Origin: Ancylostoma caninum
Taxonomy: Eukaryota; Nematoda; Chromadorea; Rhabditida; Ancylostomatidae
Direction: 5' to 3'
Assembly: GCA_037903475.1 (NCBI GenBank)
Contig: JBAJFG010000549.1
Location: forward strand, 434,001-498,000
DNA length: 64,000 nucleotides
The translations under genes and the position numbers were made by a program. Of the stretch, positions 53,801 through 64,000 are shown in pieces. Every line of letters begins with the position of its first letter. The first letter of the stretch is position 1. Under the pieces are notes generated by a model. It did no database searches, had not been told where the DNA came from, and was given only the letters and a program-made list of their open reading frames with translations.

Positions 53801-56164
53801 AAAACTTTGAAAATGCGCATGTAGATATAAATGAATATAATATAAATATTAATGTAAATGCGTCCTTGTGTCAAACTGTTAAAATTGCTCTGTCAAAATT
53901 GTGAAAAAATTGCTGAAAAGAAAATCCTATATAAATAAATCCTACCCTACCACTGCTCTATTGGGCGTGAAGCCTTATATTTGGAAGGGGTGAGCTTGGC
54001 CATTGGCCAATCAGATGAACTCAGCAGTCACAGAGCTCAGCCACACCGCCCATCTCAAATAGTATAACGTTGTATACCCAGCAAAACAGCGAAGACCTCT
54101 GCCAGCTCTTTTTTTTCAGATTTGCTGGTAGCACTAATGGGCGCCGGGTCACGTTTTGTACAGTTCCTCCATTAGTCAAACATGGCTTTGCACCCAGTTT
54201 TTCATGGGAAAACACAATTTTCTGTAATCGAGGTCACCTTAGTACCAGATGGAAGGGGTGCAGAATGGGTTGTGATGGATTTGCAGAGAAGAATTCAAAA
54301 CAACCTGATGATTTTCTACTCTTGGTCACGTCTAATAATTTCCAGAAATGTTTCGGATTGAAGTGTTGAGCGTCTATCATTTAGCATGCCCAGTTGCACG
54401 AAAGGCCACTTGTACGGAAGCGAAAACTGTCCCAGCACTGTCTAGCCAACCATTTAGGTTGTTACCCAACCTTGTTCCTGATGGGCGAGTAGGTTATTCA
54501 CCGGAGAGGATGGAGCAGCAACTACCACTGTATTTTAAACTTTACCAGCATCCGCGCCTATGTGAAATTTTTTCGCGGGGACTAGTTCTCGCATAGTTGT
54601 GATCCACTCAGTTTGCTCACACTACATTTTAAAAAGTGATACACAAGGTGTCTGTAAATTATGTGCATTAATCATATGGGATATGGGTTCTTTATCCTTA
54701 TTTCAATGATTTGTCCCAATATACAATATACAATTTGCCCCAATGTTAGGGCAGATCATTCGACAAAAATTTTCCAACTTTTTCTCTAACCAAGTCAACT
54801 TGTTTTCCTTTTCTGATAAGCGCTTTGAGTGAAAGTTTTTTACGGCGAGATGCACTTAACGCCACTAACGCAATTTGGATTTTGTCCCGAAAGTGACGGC
54901 AATGAACGAGGGGTTTGTTTTTTAGCATTATTTTCACTGAAGCTAATCCCGAACAGGGAACGAGGCCCGCACTGGAAGCCGTTGACGTCATCGCACAGGG
55001 AAACTCGCACAGTCCTTAGCTACTGGCCGAATCGGTTCTGGCAAATTATTCGCATTTGCGCCGAGGAGTTCAACGATCTCTTGAGTTCTTGATTGGGTTG
55101 TGTTATCCAACCAGAACTCAAGACGCATCGGCTGACTCAACTGTCTAACTCAATTAGGCAGTAGGTTCTCGATCTGCAGAATAAGTGATTGTACTAACGG
55201 CGGACAGGTCCGGTTCGTCACGTCACAAAAATAACTTCTCCACACCTAAGTGCCTCATGGTTGAGTGGTAATTGCCAGATAACTCATGGTGTGACGGAAT
55301 TTTCCTCTGTGAACTGAGTTTTTGAGGGTCTGCCCTGGAAAAGTGAGGATCTCGTCGATGCTCTCGATTAGTGGGCGTCGGCGTGACTTCTTGATGCCAC
55401 TCACTATTGGATAATCCCTCAAAAAATCAATCGCGGGAGCCATTTTTAGCCTCAAAAAATCCTGGAGGAGAGATAAGGGATGGAAAGGAGGGTGAAGGGC
55501 AGAGAACACACCTTGGAGAGGGTCTTTGACCAGCTGAAGTCACTTCAAGTCGGTTTTTCACGCTCTTCTCTCAACAATGTATGGATACTTCTCTTTGGTG
55601 ACAAAGCTTCCACTTCAGCGCCCTGTGAAGTGATGGTGGTCTCACTATCCAGTTGACCGCTGGAAGAACAGCTGAAGAGGTTCCAAACAAGGAGTAAAAC
55701 GAGGTCTTGCTTCAGACTCGATTGGTTTCTCATCCCATGTGGGAGGATCCCGTTGGTGACCCCAGGGCTAGAGTGGTGGGTAGAGGGAAAACTTCTGAAA
55801 ATTGCGTCATCACAGCACGTCAGAAAGGGATCTTTAGGCCTAATCCTTGTTTCATTAGCAAAGAAATTGCTTGAAAACCACAACATTTCGTGTATAGAAG
55901 CGATGACAGGGTTCGAGTTTATACCATATGAAAGAAGAGAAGTCTTGTTTCTTCTTGTTCGACCCAATGGAGTAACCTAGAGAAAGCCTCTGGACCAATG
56001 TTTGCAGCATTTCTAAACACATCGAAAACATTCGACAGGGTGTGGAGTGTTGTACCTAGAAAAGGTAGTGTGGCTGAGCTCGGCGTATCTATTTAACCAA
56101 CCAATCGCAGAGCTCGGCAGCACCGCCCTTCATGGGTACACAGCTTAGCACCCCATCTTCAGGT

Positions 56165-56480
56165 CACTTTATACAGGTTGTAGGCGTCAGTAGCGCGTCA
56201 GACCCACGCATCAGTTTGTGAGGGATTTTCTATGAAGATCGGTCGACGCTGCTTGCGTAACCCAAATGAGAAACGGCCACCGCGGAACTGTAAACGTGTG
56301 CGTTTAGCCTGCCTCCGTGCTGCGACGGGGCCTATCCTTCATCATGCAGACGCAACATGTTGAGCGCACTCATCTACTATGAATCGTCCTTGTCGTGATA
56401 TTTCTGAGCCCTTAGTGCTGGTGCATCGGGCGCAGTGCAGGTGAACGTCTAGCGGCATGCGTACGTACGTGCGTCAAAGC
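56165..56480. mobile_element. CpG-rich element, copy 3 (diverged)
   Basis: This contains ggcgtcagtagcgcgtcaga, taaacgtgtgcgtttagcct and cagacgcaacatgttgagcg, resembling copies 1 and 2. It is less symmetric and probably rearranged or a pair of fragments. Confidence 0.3.
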
Positions 56481-57894
56481 ATTCATACTCGTTGGCATTC
56501 TCTTCCTGCAATGACAGAGAACAATGTTCATGATCGCTGTACTCGTCTTAATCACAAATCTTTGTGAAAACTCATCCAGCCCGGTCTCTGACCTACGCAT
56601 ACTCGCTAACAGAAGTAAGCGGAAGTAATACTACGTAAGACCGTAACTCGGGAGTAGGAGGAACTTCAAAATCTGGCAAAAAAATCAAAAAATAATCAAA
56701 AATAAAAAAAAATCAAAATTCAGGGACATAAAAACAGAATGTATGGGTTGACGTCATTGCTATTGTCAATCCTCCAGAAATCTGGGAGTCAGATGCTCGC
56801 ATAACGCCAGAATTTAGGAGCTTCCGATCCTTAAAAACTGGAATTCCTCTCATCCCTGGTCGCTACATATTGTTCATAAAGCTGTCAAGGATATAAAAGA
56901 TGGGATATTTCGCTTGCTTTGCATCAAGACTTCTATTTGGCCAACATTCTCAAACAGTCAGTTTTCCCGACACGTCTGCTGAAGAAGGTAGCCTTCTTCC
57001 CTCAGCAGCACTATTATCTCCACGCATGTGACCGTTAATCTCAAGAAAAGATCGTATATCCTCATGCGTTGGACAGATCGTTGTGTCCGCAGGTGCAGCG
57101 ATGGAACAATGGCATTCAGCGATGGCAACAAATGAATCGCGCGCGCGTCATTCTAATCTTTGGAGATCTTGAGAACTCCTGTACAATGACTCATTCTGCG
57201 GTTCTTCGAACAACAACAACCGGTGAGGTTGGGAACTAGTACATATTAGTAAACACTCATGGTAATTGACGGTTTTTTAGCATCACTCAAATTATAGTCA
57301 TGTGAATGTTGTCGAAAATTACTTGTAAATACACTCAGTCATTGGAAATATGCACGTCATCGGTATTTTTAAAGGGAATAATTAGTTGATGTTTGGAAAT
57401 GAGTCATAGCGAAGCGAGAACTTTCTTGGAGTAAGGTGAAACCGACCCACCAAACCAGTCAAGTGACTGGATATTCGCAGAGATTCTAAAATGCTTCTGG
57501 CTCTCTAGAATTTAATTTAACAAAAAGTGAAACAAATAATAAAAATTCGCAGATGTCAGAAACTGGTCTGCATAGGTGCTCTATTAAAGGGTGGAAACTT
57601 GCCCTCTGCCATTTTATTTTATCTCTCAATCTCCTATCTGAGCAATAGGAAGTGCACCAACGAAAAAATAAACTATGCCAAATATTTCAATAAAATCAAA
57701 TCGGTCCCTATTGTTTTCATGCACACTAGGATTGGTGTTCACCAATGAGTTTACCCATGGTAATCGCGTTCACTCTCAAACTTTACTCGTTTTTCAGAGT
57801 TCGTGAAAAACGTAATCATCATCGGCATCATCTAATTTCTCGCATGACTTGAGAATTTTACTATTTACTTACCAGTTACGTAGCTTACCAAGGC

Positions 57895-58346
57895 CCGCAT
57901 GCATCACTGAAATTACTCATGGTAAATCTCTCAACGTACTCAAATTTACCGTTTACCTAGCAACCATCAATATGTTCCTCCATACGTGAAGTTGTCTGCA
58001 CCCAGTTGATACCCATGGGCAAGCATACCTGAGAGTAGGGAACTACCAGTGGCGGACGCAGAAAGTGGGCGGGAAGGGGGCGTGGGAAAAAAGTGGGGTC
58101 TCAGCCGCTTTGGGGACTCAGATGGAAAATAAAATTAATAAAAATATTAATTATAATAATAAATAATAAATAAAAATTATATTAAAAATAATAATAAAAA
58201 CAAACTAATACAAGATTTTTATTTGTATTGTAAAGTAATTTCGAAAATTTGGCGACCCATTCTCAAGGGTGGGAAGCCCCCCTGCGTCCGCCACTGGGAA
58301 CCACCTATCTTTCCGGTGAAGAGTCCGTGCCTCTACTGTTAGCAAT
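57895..58346 (-). mobile_element. Dispersed inverted-repeat element, copy D, split by a hAT-type MITE
   Basis: Read on the minus strand, the 57895-58046 part matches the right half of copy B (ctaggtaaacggtaaatttg, gtaatttcagtgatgcat). After the insertion at 58047-58296 the match resumes with gaaagataggtggttcc, like gaaagatgggtaatcc of copy B. The copy is thus interrupted rather than truncated. Confidence 0.6.
58047..58296. mobile_element. 250-bp hAT-type MITE
   Basis: It has perfect 15-bp terminal inverted repeats (CAGTGGCGGACGCAG / CTGCGTCCGCCACTG). The flanks are GGAACTAC (58039-58046) and GGAACCAC (58297-58304), an 8-bp duplication with one mismatch, as expected for the hAT superfamily. 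The centre is very AT-rich (ataataataaa type). Non-autonomous. A lone end-like cagtggcggacactgg occurs near 17104. Confidence 0.88.
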
Positions 58347-61300
58347 GACTTACCAATATCAAAAATCGGACCTCTTTCAAAGATCATTTATTACTAGACT
58401 ACATATTTATTTATTTATTTATTCTTTTTATTTATTTCTATTTTTTATTTAGCTTTTGGTCCTTATTACTATATTGCATAAAAGAATGTCTGCTATCGCT
58501 TACCTTGAAAAGGTCCGCTATTGGTCTATTAGGTCCACTTGCAGATTTGCAAAATTTACGACAGTGGAAGGCTGTTTGAATTTCAGAGAATTCTGCTAAT
58601 GTCACTTTGGTCATCCTGTACAAACAATCGACTGATATTGATTGGAAGTGCAGGCGACAATTAGAAACCTGGATGAAACTATTTCCGAAGCTTCACATAG
58701 CCCCGACGACTAGCCCAAATCAGGAAACCGTAGCCGTTTTTCATCGTATAGCAACAGGTCAGACAAACCTGCTAGATCTCACGAGCTACAGAACCAGCTG
58801 CAAGATCGTAGTCAGATAACCTAGCAACATTGTAAACGGATGACGCACAATAGCGTCCATCGGGGAACAATGAGGTGGTCACTGGTTAAAGAGGGGTTTA
58901 TTTGGTGATCCCTGCACTTGAAACTAAGTGTGTGTTTGCCCTGATTCACAGCTGATGAGCGCCAGGCTGATCTTCTACCGTCATTTAAGCAGAAAAGAGA
59001 ATGAGAAATTTCCATTTTTGTTCTCCATGTCGCAGTATTCTACGATAGACCATCTTCGACAAAATGAGGTGCCTTGCTCAACAGTTGGACGAGGAAGATG
59101 CATCGAAACACTCCCAGAAACCGAAGCAACATCAAAATAAGGTCATGGCGAATTTGGGGTGACCTGCTGCAAAAGTACTTTCAAGATGTAAATGAAATAA
59201 ATTAGAAACTTCACTGTGCGACCCCAGCGTTGCTCAATAAAATGGATTTTTCACTCCTTCACTCCTTCAGGCACACCCTGCACGACAGATTCTTCACAGG
59301 TTGGAGCAACTGAGCTAGGAAGCTCCGACTCCTACATCATAATCAGCAAACTTCTCGCTCACCGACTACCACTTCCCCGAGAACCTGGACGACTTCTTCC
59401 GGGAGGATTTTCTCGAAGAATAAAGTGATACCAAAATTGCCCTCCGGAGTTTCGTTTATTCTAGAAGGTCCTGTCAGAATTGCACGGTAGTCGGAGAACA
59501 TCTACATTATTGCTAATGATTTGCGGATCACAATAGTTCTTAGCCTTTTGAAAAAGATCGATTTTGAAAGGAGTTATAAGGGTCAGAATCAAAGGAATGA
59601 AAACGCGCATTATTTTTGCACCAACCTAATAAAAGGAACAAAAAAAACAGAAGAAAAACTATGCGCAGCAAGAGTCAGAATAGAATCAATAGATAGGACT
59701 TGGAAAACGAAATCCTTTCCTTTTCAAATTCCACTATGTGGATACGTAAATCTTCCGAGTCTGCTGCGAGTCTATCCATCCAGTGGTAACCGATCGGATG
59801 GTGGCACATTCTAGTGGAATTTGAAAGCAGACGATCTGAGTTCGCCAATGTTAATGTCATCACACCCTCTCATTTTATTTAACAATAGTTGTATGCACAA
59901 CTTCTGTTGGAGTAAAGCCGTGAAGATCAAATTTTTGTGGGTGTTTTAGACAATTTTCGGGCATGTAAAGCATTTTAGTGGTTGGTTTTTAAGGACTTAT
60001 CTTATTGAACAGGGTCAAAATCTGCAGTTTTAAAATATACGCAAAAGATCACCAAACGAGTATCGACAACTATCACAAAAATTCGAACTTCAAAGCTTCA
60101 CTCCAACAAGTATTACGCAGGAAACCAAAAAAAACCCTAATTTTTGACTGGTACTGTATGCATGTTTCGTGCAACACCTCTGGAACATATCTGGAAAATT
60201 TTTTAGCAGCTGTATTATTTTTTCTCAGTGAACCTTGAAAAGCTTGTGATTATTCAGTTGCACACGTCCTAAAGGAGACTCTCATTAGAACCAGACTCAT
60301 ATTGTAATTCTGGTGAGTTGTGTAACACTGTTGTTGTTGCTTTTTCCCCTTACAAAACCCATTAGAAGCTTCCGGAGAAGCGAAATTAGCTATCTTTTCA
60401 ACCAGGAAATGGTAACGTCGTGTAATGCATCGTAATCAACAAGAAACATATAGAGTCTGATCTTACAAGGAGCGGTGATGAAGCAGCTTTAAAACAAAAA
60501 TAGTGAAGACGGGGGTGTGACTCATTTTCAACAACTGGGTGTTCATTTCTAGCGTAATAGTAAAATGTAGTTGATGGGCGCATAGTATAGTTGGTAGGTC
60601 TTCAAGCAAGACGCCGAGAAAAGTGAAATTCTATGTCTTCGAGGTTTCTTACTACTGCCAAATACATAGGTCCAAATTTTTGACCAATCTCTCCTTGAAT
60701 CAAAGTTTTTGTACAGGTGCGCATCTTCTACTGACTGTTCTTCCTGAAATTGAAATCTTTTTAAAAACAATTTTCTCGTAAAACTAAACAACTCCCTATG
60801 ATCCAACGGAGCCGCTGCTTGCACCCTTGAGTATGAAGTTTGCAGTTCTAGAATGACTGTAACACCTACATTCATAGGCGTTCAAACTCGAGGAGGCAGT
60901 GAAGTGAAAATTTTTCCATTACTCACCTGTTTATGAGGCTGTTAGCTGGTTTCTTAGGGTTCAACACGAAGTAAGCGAGGTAATAGGCAATTCTGGGCAA
61001 ACCTATCCTTATATTCTTTTCTTCTCTACAAGGCTCAGCTTCATTAAGAAAAGAGAATTACGAGCATTAAATGCTCTTAAATGGACAAAAACATTGAATA
61101 TCATCACTGAGTTAACCTCAAATTTTGGTAGTTTACTGTATGTAGGTCCAAAGCATGCATGTGCAACAGTGCTGCATAGAAATAGGAATTCCCAGAGATA
61201 AAATAACGCAGAAGTAGCAGAAGCTTGACGAACGAAAATTCCAGAAGAACATTTTGCTTGGAAGGAAAAGGTTTTGCTGGAACACTAGTAGAAAACTTCC

Positions 61301-62799
61301 GGAATTGAGCTTCAAAAAATTGGAGCTTTGCCTTACACTGGTCGCTTGGAGTCTGTAGACGTGTAAATCAGGAAATATCCTAGGATAGTCGACTAGAGTT
61401 AGATTATTCAATTTTTGTTCGAACAGGGAGCTTGGACTTTGAGCATCAATAGTTCGCCAATATAGCTTCAAAGTCTTTTTTTTTTTGCAGAATTCTCCAG
61501 CAAGAGATTTAGGAAGCTTTAATTCTCGGAAGTTTCTTTTTCCCAACTTTTATGATTCTGCCAAAGTTCAGATAGCTATCCAATTCCAAGTATGTCTTGC
61601 TTTTTTTTCTACATAACTACCTTCACGAAAATAGTGCCCTAGGGTTTCAAATGACAAGCAACCTACAACCCTGTGGCGTCTTATGCGCTCTTAGAAATTC
61701 ATTCAAAATGTTGAAGATATGCCTCACATAAGAGACCCATTTTTTACCTTCAGTCTCGTTTTAGTTCCTAGCCAAGTGGTCTGGGGAGAAGACTGCACTT
61801 TACGAAAAAATTAGATTAGCCACCTCACTTGACCTCAAGGTCATCTCGAACAAGTCTCGTGTGGGCCTGCGCTGCTGTTCACGAAACGGCCTGATGCTTC
61901 TTCAAGAGCAATTGAAAACGTTATTCTAATAGTGCAAGCGTGTGCGGCTGATCCATGCAACAATCCAGACACAATGCTTCTCCGATCAGCTATATAGGTT
62001 GAGTAAATATGTACAGAGTTTCCTATGCGAAGGAGAAGTAGGAAGTGATTGCTTCTACTGTGGCCGGGAGGTGGCATGCTTTCCACTGAAAAAACGCCTG
62101 GATCACGAATTCACGCAAGGGGCGAGGATTAGCCGCTATACAGCTGCGTAGCATCAAAAACGTCTACGTGTCCTAGATAAGCATTCTTTTGGCGTAAGGG
62201 GTAGTGCTGTTGGTTTCGAGCAATTCTTTATATGAATACGAGATGTACTTCCACGTAGGAGGAAAATTCCAGGAAGTTCCAAAAGCAAAACGTCATTTTC
62301 TAACCACGTAATACATACATATTTGCCTGGATTAACTGATAGTGGTTCTGAAGCTTTCATGACGGAATTCTAGATGTTTTGGATAGAAAAAAATTATCTT
62401 TAGCACAATTCTTAAAAGTCTGCATGCCCTTTCTCACAATTCGCCTTCTAATCACCTAATAACTAAGTGATTCATCGACACTAATTCGGTCGAGAGCCGA
62501 AATAACAAGCATACGACTTTTTCTGAGCCGTGAAGTTCACCCTCAAGCGCATTGATCTCGTTAATGGTGTTTTCTACTCGAAAATGTAAGAAGTCATTCA
62601 AAGCCGCAAGGTAAATCCATACTTCCCTAAGATTAACCGAAATTTTCCATAATACTGACTGAGTGTACAGCGAAATTTTGAAACTTTCTGGAACATCAAG
62701 CACCCATATGAGCCTTAATCACTTAATAGCTCACCTTCTCCCACTCCTTCTCATCCTCTATTCTCTTTGTCTCCTTTATTTCTTCACCGTTTACTTCAC

Positions 62800-63815
<1,016 letters not shown>

Positions 63816-64000
63816 CTCTTTGCTCTTTACACCAATGGACAAACACCCTCCTCTACAGTTTTCCATAAAATCCTTAATATTTTCTTCTCATTAGAAGAGG
63901 ATATAGCAGCTGGCCAAGCTGCAATTCGAAGTGATTTCCATCGTTAGTAAGTAATTAGCTGGGTTATTTAAAAAGTCTTCTTGAAACTAGTTTTCCTTGA

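Larger units (their letters stand above)
44353..62799. other. Repeat-rich region without a supported gene
   Basis: Contains the MITEs listed separately and several ccaatca...agctcagcc-type fragments (52.57, 52.66, 54.0 and 56.1 kb). A short stem-loop (ccctctct/agagaggg) lies at about 45514. Open frames here are under 145 residues, lack family motifs and do not chain through convincing splice sites. A start-like exon at 47368-47450 (minus) is discussed under rejected items. Confidence 0.5.

Noticed and set aside
55545..55980. Overlapping frames of 140 (minus) and 75 (plus) codons
   Set aside because: No domain recognised, both strands are open, and there is no credible splice chain. Possibly an old repeat remnant.

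Overview
The window is nuclear DNA of a nematode, probably a strongylid/hookworm-like parasite or a relative (inference). The evidence is short U-rich 3' splice sites of the ttttcag type, many small exons, likely spliced-leader acceptors just upstream of two start codons, three TTAGGC-type telomeric hexamers, and a high load of small DNA transposons and minisatellites. Bacterial features (operons, Shine-Dalgarno sites, CRISPR) are absent. Most long reading frames here are low-complexity or antisense artefacts. The real genes are spliced and were found by joining exons in phase.

Three genes can be supported, all on the minus strand. (1) At 598-2935 lie five exons of a DOMON/cytochrome b561 gene. 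It has one DOMON unit, its membrane half is beyond the left edge, and its first exon was not found. (2) At 19635-34206 lies a complete 32-exon paralogue of 1032 residues: signal peptide, four DOMON domains in tandem, a cytochrome b561 core with four candidate haem histidines, an acidic Pro/Glu tail and a last membrane helix. This is the ferric-chelate reductase 1 (FRRS1)/DOMON-b561 architecture with an expanded extracellular part. The DOMON units are bounded by phase-1 introns and two domain types alternate (A-B-A-B), so the present protein looks built by block duplication. (3) At 41073-44345 lies a four-exon gene for a small secreted Ser-Gly/Glu-rich protein of 114 residues, a candidate chondroitin proteoglycan core. 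A possible two-exon gene of unknown function lies at 17198-18243.

The DNA between genes is repeat-rich. Three unrelated minisatellites stand side by side upstream of gene 1: 118-bp units (3213-4066), 80-bp units (4342-6290) and 82-bp units (6545-8260). A deleted mariner element sits inside the third, with its TA duplication still readable. Introns of the large gene carry a 1.26-kb TA-flanked foldback element containing two tRNA-like segments and telomeric hexamers, a 120-bp palindromic element, a (TGAA)n tract and other foldbacks. The right part (44.4-62.6 kb) has no gene I can support. It holds copies of a small inverted-repeat element family, one of which (57.9-58.3 kb) was itself hit by a hAT-type MITE. 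The window ends in about 1 kb of pure CT-strand microsatellite with 16-bp higher-order units.

Genes 1 and 2 would act in transmembrane electron transfer at a membrane (DOMON haem domain outside, b561 haems across the bilayer). Nothing in the sequence links the third gene to them functionally.
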